DNA from: Psoroptes ovis
Taxonomy: Eukaryota > Arthropoda > Arachnida > Sarcoptiformes > Psoroptidae
DNA length: 64,000 nucleotides
Direction: 5' to 3'
NCBI GenBank assembly: GCA_002943765.1
Contig: PQWQ01000006.1
Location: 1,984,001 to 2,048,000, forward strand
The translations under genes were made by a program, and so were the position numbers. This document shows, one piece after another, positions 14,357-28,509 of this stretch. The notes beneath the pieces were generated by a model. The model did no database searches. It saw nothing but the letters and a program-made list of their open reading frames with translations, and was not told the origin of the DNA. The number at the start of each line of letters is the position of its first letter. Within the stretch, counting starts at the first letter, position 1.

Positions 14357-17300
14357 AAATTTATGATTTTTGACCACTAAAATTTGTTTTCGTGTATATT
14401 TGCTGCAGTTTATTTTATTGTTCATATTTGTGTTCATATTTATTCATTTATTAACATCATTTCATTTTCTATTTTTTTATTGAATTCTATGTCTGCCAAA
14501 CGTTGGCATGTTTTTTGGTGTGAAATTAATTTCGTTGTTTTTTTAATATTTATTTTCACACCAAACATTTTTTGTTTGTTTGTTTGCTGTAATTATTAGT
14601 GAAATTTTTATTTTTTAATAATGCATTTCATGAAATTTATTTATTTATTTTTTCGTCTTCAAAACATTTCCAATGTTTTATTACCGACAAAATTCAAATT
14701 TTATTATTATTCATTTCATTGAAATTACTCAAGAAAATTTTGCGAAGCAAAAAAACACAAGAATTGCTTGCAATATTTGAATGAATAATGAACATTTCGG
14801 TGTTGAATTATTTCATTTTAGCTCAAAACACATTTCGCCACACACACACATCATTTGATTGTAATAATGAAATATGAATGTTTGCTCAAACATTCATTCA
14901 TTCAAATGAATATAATAATGTTGAAACAATATAGGCTTTGATATTCGTTTGTTATTCTGCTGCAAAAACATTGAAAAATATGTCTTTTGTTATTTGCTTG
15001 CCTCCACACTGAAAACTTGTCAGTTTTTCATTCGCCAAACAAAATTCAAACATTTAATTCGACATTTTTATGATTTCATTCATTTAAAATCTATTGAAAT
15101 CCATTCAAATTTTCAAAGTTCTCGCTTTTCAAACTTTTTTCAGCGAAAAACCAAGTTTTTTTGCCGTTTGACAAACTTTGAACCTTTGATTATTTGATGG
15201 TCACTTGTAATAAATAATCTTTTAATTTAGTATTTTGGTTTTGTTTTAATTTTGTGTACGAACAGATTTTTATAGCTTTTAATAGAATTCAACATCATAA
15301 ATCCAACATAAATCTGAGGAAAAACTTGAATTGTGTTTGAGTCGTGTTTAGTTTGTTGTTTGCGCTGAAGTTGTCATTGAATGCTTCCGTTTCTATTTTG
15401 TGATTGATTTATTTTCATTCTCCAAGAAGAAATAAAAATATAAAAAAACTAAAAACTAATCATTTCAATGATTTCTAAGCAATTTTATGGTTGAACAGAT
15501 TGCTGCTGCAGTGAAAAACATTTTTGTTGTCATTTTTAATTATTTTTCTTTTTTAATCAATCGATGATTCCTTGCTTCTGTTCAATAGTTTGGTGAATCG
15601 ACCATTTAATGACCGATGATTCAATGATGATCAATCTTTTTTTTCGTTTTTTTTTTATTTTCATTTTGAGTATTATGTGTTGGTGGTGGTCATCATCATC
15701 AATATTTAGGGTCATAATTCTTATTTGATCACTGTGAAGAAAAATTGAAATTGGAAAATGGATGAAAATTGAAAAATTTCAATTTAACAGTAATAAAAAT
15801 GAAGATAAAAATAAAACCGCGTGACATAATAAATGATTCTGGAACATTTATTTTATTCTTTGATCAACAACAACAACGACTATGGACTATTTGAAATTCT
15901 TTAGTTTGGTTGCATTTAATTTTTAGTGTTGTTTTATTTTCAATCGTTCAATTTATTATCTTTTATTGGTTAATATTATTATTATTATTGGTTCATATGA
16001 TGCTATTCGGGAGTAAATTGGACAAAATTTTATCAACTTTTATTACGATTATCATCACCATCATTATCAAAGACGAATGAAGAAAAAAGCCTCTAATTTG
16101 AAAATGAATAAATAAATAAGTAAACTGGAAAAAACATCGATTATTTTGCATGTAATTTTACTAATCGAAGAACAAAAAATTCTGTTTTACATCTTCGGTA
16201 ACAAACGACTAATAATAATGATGATGAGTCGATGTAACGATATTTCATAGATTTCTTATTGCAGTAAAAGAATAAAACTTTTGAATAATAATAATAATGA
16301 GAGTAATAACACCAATAATATTCTATTTCGTTTTCATTTTCAAACCATCCTCATAACCATCATCACCATCATCAAATTTGATGATGGAAAATAAAATTTA
16401 AAATAAAAAATGATGATGATATTACCAACAATAATAATAAATATATTTAATGATTATGTTTCCGATTATTATTATTGTTGTTGATGATGTTGTCATCGTT
16501 CATCATCATCATTAGTCATTATTGCTATTATTATTATTTATATTATTATTATCTGCATAAAATGGCCAGATGGTTAATGTTTTTGCACAAAAAAAGGTTT
16601 ACTTCATCACCACTATACACACCATCATTAATAAATTAGAGTGTACATTGAACATTCAACGCTAAATAATGTCATCATGTAAATTCGGAACCAAATATTA
16701 ACTTTAACAAATGTTGTTCTTGTGTTGTCGATCAGCTAATAATTGATAATAATTATTATTTGTAGTTGTTGTATTTGTAATAATTTGTTCAATGTCTCAT
16801 ACATCACACACAGGCGGACACATAAATATGATTTACTATTTTCGATTATTTGAAATTTCAATTTTCCCTATTTTTTTCCTTTCCTTTCATTCAATTCGGA
16901 AATTCATTGACCACGCAATGTATATTTATGTATGTTTATTGAATAGGTAGGTAGGTGAAACATGGTCCATATTTTCTTTTGCTCTAGTTCATGTCAAAAA
17001 TGCATATATTGATCCATATGCATTATTTATTCGATGATTAATTCGTAGAATCGTTTTATTTTTGGTTCGTTTGTCTGAAATTCAAAATAAACTGTATCAA
17101 ACAAGTCGAGTTTGACCAATTTTTTTCAGTTTATCATTAGGCTATGCCATTTTTTTCCATTCTTGTCTTGATTGACTCTGATTGATTGATTAATTGGTTT
17201 TTGATAGAGTGTCCATTTTCTTGTTCATCTTTCATAAAAAAACAGATCGTATATCAATTTTTTTCGTTATTGTTTGCCATGAATATCGATGATGTTCTAA

Positions 17301-20000
17301 ATACAAAGAAAATCACATGTTTTAGAATAATTGACAGAAATAACAAAATACTGGTGTCTAATCTAGGCAATGTCATGTCATGTTCGAGATATTTGAATAA
17401 TATTCATTCATACTCATGGATATTCTTGAAATTGAGCAGATTGGAAAATCGAAATCATTACAACAATCATCAAGAATGATGAACATATTAATTCACGAAA
17501 TATTTAATGATTTTCTACGTTCATCCAAATTGGGCGTCGTTTTGTTGTTGTTGTTGCTGTTTTAGGTCTATTTTCATTCCATTTTTTCTATGAATATTTG
17601 TATATTCAAATTTCTTCATTTTCTTTTTGGAAAAAATTCAAAGACAATTTATTTATCTGTGTCTATCTACTCATGCATGTATCGACATTTTTATTATTAA
17701 TGAATTCGGTTTGAATGGTTTGAATATTTGGTAATATTTTCGCTTGTTCTGGTTTGTTTCGGTTTATTTTTTTGATTTTATTTTTTTCCAGCTGATCGTT
17801 CATCATTCATTTAAATTATGTGATTCCAATTATTATTATTATTATCATTATTAGCTAATAATAAAATTGATTGATGAATGAATGAAATTTTAGATGGAAA
17901 TAATAATAAATTTGAAAATACAGTGAAAATTGTAGAAATGAAAAACAAAATTTTCCTGAAAAAAATAAAACAGCGAAAGCATTATATAATTAATTCAAAA
18001 TAGTAGTTGAAATCATTTATCATCATCATCATTGATCAATGATCAATAAAAATTCAAGACATCAAACTTCTTTTGAACCAAAAATTAAAATATTTTTGCT
18101 TTTACTTATGTTTGAAATTGAAAATTTCAAAGATGTTTCACATTATTTACTCTATTTTTTTTCTTCTTATTTCATTTTTAATGAATTTCAATCACGTTCC
18201 AGTAAATCAAAGAATTCACAAAAATAGATGAAAATTGAAATCAAACCTAAATAAACAAATAAGTTTTTTTTGCTTGAAAGATTACGATTGTTTTTGGTAG
18301 AATATTTTTTCTCTGTTTGTTGTTGCTAAATCCACAAATCAGTGAAATCAGAGAATCTGGAGAAAATTTTAAAATTTTGATTCAAAATTTTCGAATTTTT
18401 TTCTTAAATTTGACCATTGGCAAATATCTTCTGCATTTGTTGTCGTAGCATTTGGTTTTGTTTTGCAACTTGAATTTAAGTTTAAATTAAACTTTGGATT
18501 TCTTTCATTTCCGTTGTGTTTTGTTTTTGCTTTGAAACTTTTTATTTATTTTCTTTGGAAATTCTTTGAAAAGATAAAATCTTTGTAATTTTGACATTTT
18601 GACCAGAAAATAACAAAAATAGAGCCGAATATGTTTGTGTACAAAGAAACAGAAAAAAGTTATCAAATTTAGCAAAAAAAAAAAAAAAAATGAAATGAAA
18701 TTTCATTTTTTTTAAATTCATTCATGTGTAATGTTCATGTTTTTTGGGCTGCCAAAATACATACAACAATAAACACAGAACAGAATGGCGGAATTTCGTT
18801 ATTTCTTTCCTTAAATTTCTGGTATCAAACATTCCAGTTTTTATTATTTGATATTTAGACCAGAAAAAATTGACGCAAAAATGCCCAAATTGATTACATC
18901 AATTTAAAATTTTTGTAATTTAAATTATTTTTTATGGAAAAAATGATAATATAACGATATTTTGCCCCGAAGAAATTGAATAATTTATAATAATTTGTAA
19001 AATTTAATAATTTTTACCATTTTTCATAACATTTTCTCCATTATTTGAGCCTCAAATAATGAAAAATTTCAATCAATCAATCGATTAAATTAGATTAATT
19101 CAAAAAACATTTTTATTGATGAAAAATTTTCATTTTTATTCAAGAAAAACCTCAGAAAGAAAAAAATAATAATCAATTCAATGCAATCAATCAATGATTT
19201 AATGTCTAAATCAATGTTTTTTTCCTCATCTCTCCGCACAGATCGATTATCATTGTTCAATGTTGTTGTTGCATTACATTCAATTATTATTATTATCGTT
19301 ATTTTGATTATTATCATTATTTTCAATTGTGTTTCATTGTGTTCCATATTTTCTTTTTTCTTATCATTTTTTTTCTTATGAGTCTTTTTTTTCTTAGATA
19401 TTAAATTGATAAAATCAATTTGGTGCTACTTTAAATTAATGATTTTCATGATATATACAATAGATCTAAGCTTTAAATGTAAGCAGTGGAAATAGAATGA
19501 AAATCCATTTAAAAGCTTTTTTTCTGTATAAATTCCATTCATCAACGGCAGCATTAAGATGTGACATTCATTGATTCATTCATACTATCATCATCTTAAC
19601 CATTTTATATATTTGATGATCGTTAGTTGGTCGGTAATACAACAAAATATGATCATTGTTTTCGTTGTGGCTATGAAAGCGAATGATGACAATTTTGATG
19701 ACAATCAATTCAATGTATGTAAAAATGTGTTTGTATTATTGCATTTTTGTTCAATTCATTTTGTGTATTTCCATTTAATTTTGTTGAGTTTCTGCTAGAG
19801 TTTCACTGAAAAGCAGAAAAAACAATTGTCATCACGATTAAACCATGAAAATTGGAATCGATTTGATTTGAAAAAATGAAATAAAATTTTTCCTTTTCAC
19901 TCTCTGTCTAACAACTATCATTTTCATTTTGTTTTTAAATAATAATAATAATAATAGTCTTTCTGTCTTTCACCATTGAATGCTTTTGGTTCATTGTTTC
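14357..20000. other. Non-coding A+T-rich stretch
   Basis: Dense ATT/ATC/GAT simple sequence at 15960-16560. Several T-rich 60-97-codon ORFs (14384, 14599, 14949, 17186, 18039, 19090, 19181) lack domains or splice support. A 17-18-base A run lies near 18675. No gene seen. Confidence 0.65.
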
Positions 20001-23000
20001 GACGAATATATAAGTAGCCGTCAAAATTTCAAGATAAAGATCTTTATTTTTTTTCTTTTTGGTATTTTAGCCAACTTTTAAATGCAATTTTGGTCAAAAC
20101 AAAAACCGTTTTGTTTGTGCCAACACCATTTTATGCATCAAATTTGTCGCAGGACTACTGAACTACTGCAGTTTGTCTGTTTTGTTGGATGACTGGTGGT
20201 GTCCCATGTGCATTTATTTGTCATATTTTGTTTTACTTGTCAAAAAAATAGTGGAAAAAAATTGGGAAAAATTCATTTCACTGGAACAAAACAAAACAAA
20301 GAGAAAAAACTGACAACTTTATTTATTAGGATTAAATAAAATTCTTTATTTCATCTTCAATTTTCATCATTGAAAATAGTTTATCTTAACACTGAAATCT
20401 TGAATGAATTTTGATTATGATTATATCGAATGTCGATGTCGATGATGATTTGAGAGAGAGAATTTAAACAAATTTCATTTATTTTTTCATTGAAATTGAA
20501 TGGATGCACGTTTTTCGCTAAAATTCCATGTCTTTTCTGGCCACAAAATTTTTGATTTTGATTTTTATGTTTACAAATCATGCTATTATTAGTTTTCTAA
20601 TATTTTGGCTCGATATAAAAACATTTGGGCAGTTTTTGGGTGGCCTACATTTTTTTGCCAACACGAAAATTCAACAAAATATTCTCATATTTTTCTTATT
20701 TCTGGCCCTTGTGTGTCCATACTAAATGAAAAGAATTTCATTTTTATATTACATTTCAATACTTTTTTGTTTGTTTGTTCATTGAAACATTGTAATTATA
20801 TTTTTATTCGTTTGTTTGTGTGGTTTTAGGTAATTTTTTCAACTCAAAACTCAAAGACAAATTGAAAGAATTTTTATTTTCATTATTATGATTATGATTA
20901 TTACCATTAAAGATGGTCAACTAAAAGACATACAGACACATAGAGAGAAACATGATCAACATTGATGATTCTTTTTCGTTTTTTTTCATTCAAAAGGAAT
21001 TTATATTTGGGTAAATACAATAATATTGATAATAATAATGAATTTTCAATGTAGAATAGAATTGAAATTCTCCACCTTTTTCAATAATAATATTTAGTAA
21101 ATAAAAAGTTTAAATATTAGGTGGATAATCAAAGAATAAAGTTTGAAGTTTTTTTGGTATAAAATAAAAACTATGAAACTAATTGATATTGAAAATAAAA
21201 AAAAAATAAATATTTTCAAATACTCATAGCCAAAATACAAGTCACGCCAATGCTCACGTGTGGTCTTTTTGTCTTTTTTATTTTGTTGGTCGAAACGAAA
21301 TCGTCTTAATCATAATAATAATAATGATGATGATTGTCTTGGAGATGCACGAGGTTTAACATTTTGCAGTCCGCTTGATAATATTATTATTAAATATTTT
21401 AATGATTCAAAAACAATTTGTTTCCAATATATTATATGATGATGAATAGAATATGAACACATGTTTATATGCAATATAATGGTATTTTTACAGGAAAAAA
21501 TACTTGAAAATATTATTGAATTTTATGTTTAATATTTTGATAGTCGAATCATCATTATATGTGAAGAGGTTTGTCCCCAAAAAAAAAATTGAATGAAATA
21601 ATAATGATGATCATGGAAATGTATTAAGGTCAAAAATTTTCAAACTTTTTCATTCATCATTCAATATCATTGTGTGTGTTCCAATGTTTGATGTTTTCAT
21701 TATTATTATTTTTCAAAATTGATTGAACCAAACTATTGAATAATAAGCACAAAGGAGAAGTTGAATTGAAAAAAAAATCACAGAATTTCATTTAATTAAA
21801 TAAAATTTTTTCATTTTCTTTCGTCATAGAAAAAAATGTTCAGGTAAATTATGTCTAAAAGCACACATATAATTTTCAGGCAACGCGGATACACACCTTT
21901 TACATGTGTTGTGTTTGCTGTTCGAAGAAATGGATAAAGCATGAAATAACTTGTAAATTTTAGATGAATCAATTTCGAAAATGAAAAATCGAAATACAAG
22001 TATATTTACATTTATTTGAAAAAGTTTAAATTCCTTTAAAATTCAATAGAAACAAATTTTTCAATTTTCTTGAATTTCTTAATCGTTGAAAATTCTATTA
22101 ATTTTAATTTTTTGTCATTAATTTGTCCACAAAAACAAGAATGACAGATTCGCACTCATCTCTGCAATTGAACTAGAATTTTTTTTCCCATTTAACAAAT
22201 TGAACTATGATAAAATCGAATAGAGAGATAGAAAAACATGAATTAATTGATTGTTTTTAAATGGAATGAATTGAATTGAAATATAAAAAAATTTAAAATT
22301 TAAACTGTTCAATATTTAATAGATTTTGTTAAGTGATTTTAAAAATGCGTGGTAGTCATCGTTCGTTTCGGACATATGAGGGTTTTAGGTTATGTCGTTG
22401 CTGTTGTTCGTGTTGTTATTATCATCATTTTTACCAGTGTCGATTCGTAATTGATAATTGTAATGGTGATAGTAATGATGTTTTTTTTCAAATTGAAAAA
22501 AATAATCCTCATTGAACTTGAAATAAATTGAACCTTTTGCCTTTATCTCAGTGACAAGTTTTTTCTCTTAAATTAGCAATATTTCTTTTTAAAATTCAAA
22601 CAGCTTTTCTCGCTTGTTTGCTCAAAGTTAAATTACATAAAAAGAATTCGTATTTTATATGACCAACAGAAGAAAAAATTAATGTTGATTGCATCTTTTT
22701 CTTCTATTTGTATTTGATATTTATATTCACATTTGGTGGCCAGAATATTAATAAGTTGAGCAAAAATAAATAATACGAAACAACCTCTTAATACAAATTA
22801 ATTTATTTTTCTTTTTGGTTGTTTCAATTAATTATGATACTAGAAAAAAATAGGAGAAGATGAATAAAATCTTTCGATTGATTATCACAAAATGATGAAT
22901 TACCATTGTGTGTTGGTCAAAAAAAATTGTTTCCAACATACACAAATTGAAATGAACACATACAATTGACAAAATTATAATCAACTCTTATTGAAAATCA

Positions 23001-23565
23001 TTTTTTGCCCTTTTAAACAAGATTTATGTCTCCAAGAGGGAATTGATTGTTAATATTATTCGAGGAGATTGTTCAAAATAATCTTGATCAATCCCAATAA
23101 ATGTTCGACATTTAACACCTTTGAGATCCTAACATCGTTCAATGATCCACTTCTTTTTTAGCATCGAAACGATTATTCAAACATTTAAAATTCAAAAAAA
23201 TGTCAAAATTTGTCCATATTTCCTTGTTCAAATAGCTTGCCAAATCGTCTAGAAAATTTCACATTTCGATACATTTTTCACGAGAACAATGGATAAGAAT
23301 ATTATTCAAAAAAAAAAAATTATTCTTAAGAAAAAATTCTGTCACCGACATCTTGAAGAATTAAAGCGAAAACAAAATTGTCACTTTTGGCAAATTCTTT
23401 CCTTGCAAATGACAGTAGCATCATCAAGAGCAACAGCAATCATCGAAAATTGTCACAATGAAATATATTCAGTTCGCAACAGCAAAAAAATTATGAATAA
23501 ATGATTTCACTTGAATTGAATAATTGAAATGAAATGAAATGTCAAAATTTACAAAAAGATGTTTT

Positions 23566-23593
23566 TCATCATCATCATCATCATCATCATCAT
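23566..23593. repeat. (TCA)9 microsatellite
   Basis: TCA repeats ending in CAT, followed by related CATTGTCATCG. Confidence 0.95.
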
Positions 23594-24293
23594 TGTCATC
23601 GTTGTTTTTAAACCATTAGATCAACGATAATAGCAATAATAATAAACAATCATCAACATCGAAATGACAAAAAAACTAATTTACAACAAGAATTAAGACA
23701 AAATCGCACAAAATTTCTGAAGAAAAATGTTAAAACATTTTAATTTTAGCATCAAATAATAAATATCTTTGGTTGCTTTTTACAGAAGCTTCGGTTGCTG
23801 TTCTTGATATTCAATTCTAAATGCAATGTCTAATGGCAAATACAATGACAATTATAATTCTTTTAGCATTTGTCAACAATCAAATCTGAAGAAACAACCG
23901 AGACGAAACAAAAAAGCAAGAGTATCAAGAATTTCATGTCATTTGGTCTTGCCATGATTTTCAATTAAAAACAATGAAATTTTCAATTTCTTCGTTTCGT
24001 TGGTTGTTTTAAAAAATATTAATTTTAATTAAATTGATGCAAAATCCTCTCAAAAGAATTTTCAAATGATTTTCAAGCAGAAAATAAGCCAGAAAATCAT
24101 TAATTTTATGTTTTTAAACAAATTAGCATTCAAACACATAATCATTCATCTGGTTTTGAAATGATTTTTCGAGGAAGAATCTGCGAACATTTAATCTATT
24201 TCAACTGATATAATCTATTCCAAAATAACATTTAGTTGTTGCATGTATTTTTTCATGTGTAAATACTGAAAATGTTTTTATGAAAAAAATTTC

Positions 24294-24314
24294 AAAAAAA
24301 AAAAAAAAAAAAAA
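24294..24314. repeat. Poly-A run, 21 bases
   Basis: 21 consecutive A. No retroelement body or target duplication was seen beside it. Confidence 0.9.
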
Positions 24315-24400
24315 TTATTAAAACTTTAAAGTCATTTGTCCAGAGTAGAGATTTGAAAAAATGAAAAAAATAGATTTCGGGAAAAATTTAACATCTCAGA

Positions 24401-24419
24401 TTGATTGATTGATTGATTT
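24401..24419. repeat. (TTGA) tetranucleotide tract
   Basis: Four to five TTGA units ending in TTTA. Confidence 0.9.
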
Positions 24420-25855
24420 AATCATTTTTATGATGGAGAAAAATTCAGTTCAGACACAGAGAAGATCATTTAAATCATGCTGATGCTAAATGTGCTGCGT
24501 TTTAGCGAATTTTCCTATTTCGTTTCGCGGTTCTGTGATAAATTTCACTTAATAAATAATAATTTTTCATACTAAGATTTGTGCAACATTTTGCATCAAA
24601 ATATCTTCATATTTTTTCCACTCAAAAATATATGTGATCATTAAACTTGTCAAAAAAATGGTAAATTGGAAAATTTTCATTCATATTTTTAATTTCATTT
24701 TTTCGCATAAAAATGTGATTCTTCTTCTTGAAAAAAATGTTAAAAATTCAAATTCAGATGATTAAATTTTGATGGCTTTTTTATTTGCTTATCATTATTA
24801 TTATCGTCGTCATTGTCGTTAATCCTTTATAAGTAGCAAATCGCTGAACTTGAAAATGCATTTCAAAAAAATTTGCAGAGAAAATTGTTTGAAAAAATTG
24901 TAAAATTTTATTGAATTTTTCAATAATCATTATTAATGATGACGATCTTATTGGTTTAGTTCTTATTAGTTGGTCGATTCGGTGTAAACTGTCGATAAAA
25001 GTTAAAAACCACTCAAATTTATTCAGTCAAATTATGAATATTTATTTTTCGAAATGTTTTTTCCCCGTAAATGATTAGGAAAAATAAAACAAATTAGATT
25101 CAATCATTTATTTGGAATCTCATTTGCTTATTTGGTTTGTATTAAAATTGAATTTAAATTTTCAAACACGAATCATTGCATGTTCGGTTGTATAAACTTT
25201 GAATATGTGAACTTTTTGAAATTAGAAATAATTTCGATGCTTATTTCCTGGGTGCAAACATTTTTTTCGCATGTGAGAACATTCTTCTTTTCCAGTTATT
25301 TGTATGCAGCAGCAGCAGTAACAGTATCTAAAAGATGAATAAACCACACATGCCAACACACGCTATTCAAAAATTGGACAATTTATGTGGATTTGATTTA
25401 ACAAATGACAAAAAATTATGTTCTAAGATGAAAATATTTCCGGTTTTAAATCTTTAAAAATTGAGCCAAGATATATTTGAAGAAAATGGAAAAACCAGAA
25501 ATATTTTTCTTTAATCTGGTTGTTTTTGGTGGTGTTTGGTTGGTGATTTGATTTGAATCTAATATTATAATCTTAATAATGATAATTGATAACAGATGTA
25601 ATGTAAAAATGTCAAGAATTTTCTTCGATTTGAATCAATTTGAATAATCGTATCAAATCAAATCTTCCAAATGTTGATTTCTTCCCATGTAATTGGAATT
25701 AAAAGAAAATTAATTATAATAATAATAACGATAATGATAATAAGATTTTTTGATCGAATAATTATAATAATTATTAGATTAGATGGCCAAGCGATGATTG
25801 TTATTATTGCTATCGTTGTTGGAAATTAATTTAATTTTGCATCAAATTCATCGAT

Positions 25856-25882
25856 TGTGTGTGTGTGTGTGTGTGTGTGTGT
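25856..25882. repeat. (TG)13 dinucleotide microsatellite
   Basis: 27 bases of perfect TG, the longest dinucleotide tract in the window. Shorter ones lie at 41714-41732 (GT) and 43729-43746 (CA). Confidence 0.95.
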
Positions 25883-28386
25883 CTGCCATTCATTGATTTA
25901 TATAATGAATCAATATGAAAAATAAAAATAAAATGAATCGCTGCTAGAAACATTGATTCATAATCAATTTGTGACAAATCAATTTTCTTATTTTTTCATG
26001 TAATAACAATAAATAAATTGATAATCTTTTATTATCATATGAATTTTCGGCCATTTTCAATCTCATTTATTTATTTGCTGTTATTTTTCATTGTTGGCCA
26101 TTATAATGATAATTATAGCGATATTATTATTATTATTATCATTGATATTTGAATTAGGCAATGAAAAAAATATAATCATTTTATACGAACACATATATCA
26201 TGGATACAACAACAAGAATATAAAAGCAACGACAATCATAAATACTTGGAGAACCAAATGCTATAATCATCACTTTTTATTATGATCATTTTTGATGATC
26301 ATTAATTTCATTTCGATTCCAACTCCATTCAATTCATTCACAGACATTAATATCATCAATAATATTATCAATTTCTTTGCCGATATTAATGATGATAATT
26401 TTGATATTGTTTTTCTTTTTTATCATTATCATTGTGATATTGATGACGAAATTTTCGGGGAAAAAAAGATAAGAAAAATGAAAATGATCGATTTCATATT
26501 TCATATTATTATTATTATCATTATATTCAATAATCATTGATGAAAATGAATTAACAAAATAATAATAATAATAATGATGATCATTATGATCATCATCGAT
26601 CAAACGCTTTGATGATATAAGAAATCATCATCATCATTTCAAATTGAAAAGAATCGATTCGCATTATGTTTTGCTGCAACAAAACTAATTTTCAAATATT
26701 TGCTTATATGTCCATTCTTTTATTCATAATGTTTCCAATTTCGAATATTGCACTGGACAATGAATAAATAATAAGAATAATAAAAAATTATTCCATCAAA
26801 TTGAATGCATATCAATCAATAATATGGATACAAAAGATAAAAATAAACAAATTTGATGATTGATTTGATTGATTGTCTGTATATTTTCATCATCATCATC
26901 GTTATCATTTGCAGGTAACATGAATCAAATTACTTCCATTAATCATTTGCGATGAAAATGGATTCAAAACAAATAGAAATAAGAATGGAGAATTGGATTT
27001 TTTAAAAACTTGAACACAAATGACAATTTCATTGAAATGAACAATGAAAAAAATGGAATCCTACCGTGGATAAACATATATCTTATAGTTGGGTAAACAT
27101 TGAAATATGAATTTATTTGAAAAAATGAACTCGATAACAATAAAAGAAAATAATGGAAAATAATAAATTTTTCAATCAACAAACAAACAAAACAGAATTG
27201 ATGAATGAATGGATGGAAAAAAATATAATTGATTAAATATGAATGAAATTCCTGAATTTTTCCATTCTTTTCATTGAATTGAATTGAATGATCTAATTTT
27301 TTTTTTCGTTTGCTTTTCATTAATCTGGTTCAAGACAGAAAAATTGTGCACAATGTTTGATTGAAAGAGAACAATGTTCAAACAAACAGATAAGCAAACA
27401 AACAAATGTACAAGCACACACACCTTGCTGATCTTTACTAATCATTATCTTATGAAATATGATGATCATGATGATAATAATTGAAAAAATCATATGCTGT
27501 TTTTTTATTTGAATTGTTTTTCATTGTTGCTGAACATCTCGCTGCTTGTATTTTTTGTTTTTTTCAATTTTCAATTTCCCACTTGGTTTATTTACTCTGA
27601 ACCAAGACGAATTCTTTTTCAAATCTCAAATCCCTGTTCAAAATTAAACAAAACAAAGAAAAGAAACCTTATCCAATACTTTCTTTATTGTTTTTTTTTT
27701 TTTTTTTTTTTTTTTGGTATTTAATTAAGACTGATGCCAGAAAAACAATAACAATCAGCAAAAAACAAATGCAAAGCTGTTGCATCTGTTGGAGGATGAA
27801 GAAAATCTTAGATTGAAATTACCAAATCTTTCTTTTTGATTGGGAAATCAATTTTCCAACAATGAAAAATACATTATGAATTAATAATAATAATATGATC
27901 ATTATAATATCGTTATTTCTTATTTGAAAATCGTGATTTTTTGTTTTGAATATAAATTTAAATGATTTGAAAAGATGATCTTTGACCACATTTTCATTTG
28001 TTTTTTTTTGTTTTAATTTCATACGAAAATGTATTTATATGTATCACACACATACACACACACACTTGCACACAGATGCTTATAATATGATATGATACGG
28101 CATTTTATCCATGTTTCTAAATGCGAAAATAAAAACGAAAATTGTACAAAATTTACTCCATTTTTCATTTTTTACTTTTCAAATTATCCGCATCGATTCA
28201 ATCATTATTATTATTACTACGATTATTGATGTTAGATCCGAGTCGATATATGAGATAGTAAATGTTTAAACCGAATGTTAAACCGAACAATGTTCAATAA
28301 AGCTTAATCTTGTGCATTTAATTTCATTCAAATATTTTGAAAGTCGGTATTTAGGTTGAAAAATTGATTTAGATTTAGATTTTTTC
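25883..28386. other. Non-coding A+T-rich stretch
   Basis: Mostly ATT/ATC/GAT mosaics (26090-26640). A 118-codon minus-strand frame at 26964-27320 is F/I/Y/H low complexity. The 25-T run is at 27691 and a CA-rich tract at about 28045-28075. No gene seen. Confidence 0.6.
27691..27715. repeat. Poly-T run, 25 bases
   Basis: 25 consecutive T, the longest homopolymer of the window. Similar T runs occur at 36973-36996 (24) and 50481-50500 (20). A runs occur at 10760-10776, 48034-48052 and 59127-59143. Confidence 0.9.
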
Positions 28387-28509
28387 GATGGTCGAAAAAG
28401 CACGTTTTGCTGCTTATTATTCCACTCTTTCCATTTTGGATGAACTTTGCTGCCATTACCATTATGAGGATGCCATGACGTACGCGCAACGATTAAAATT
28501 TTATCGTTG
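28387..28509 (+). CDS. Candidate 40-codon ORF in a G+C-rich island
   Basis: ATG at about 28387 opens a 40-residue frame with a protein-like mix: MVEKARFAAYYSTLSILDEL, then a Cys/His/Tyr stretch (CCHYHYED), then QRLKFYR and TGA. After the TGA the same frame stays open for a further 17 codons (ISMLNGQDLRDISSVFS). G+C is about 43% by hand count over 108 bases. A TTTAG that could serve as an acceptor sits nine bases before the ATG. The reverse strand is open over the same bases for 79 codons (28278-28517). It may be a small gene, a pseudogene fragment or a noncoding island. No family is recognised. Confidence 0.18.

Larger units (their letters stand above)
20001..25855. other. Non-coding A+T-rich stretch
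   Basis: A modestly G+C-richer piece at 20090-20230 has a 36-codon frame with Cys and His (20081 onward), unsupported. Others are a Cys-rich short ORF at 22345-22515 built on TGTTGCTGTTG repeats, a TCA tract (23566), a 21-A run (24294) and a TTGA tract (24401). No gene seen. Confidence 0.6.

Noticed and set aside
23566..23593. TCA/ATC tracts as CRISPR-like or satellite arrays
   Set aside because: These are plain microsatellites without spacers or longer repeat units.
24294..24314. Poly-A run as the tail of a retrotransposed copy
   Set aside because: No element body, no target-site duplication and no ORF lie upstream. Homopolymers of this size recur across the window.
26964..27320. 118-codon minus-strand ORF
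   Set aside because: Made of F, I, S, H and Y low complexity from TGAA/AAAT-rich DNA, with no recognisable domain.
28045..28075. CA-rich tract as a splice enhancer or Z-DNA site
   Set aside because: Too imperfect, and similar tracts are scattered throughout with no nearby exon.
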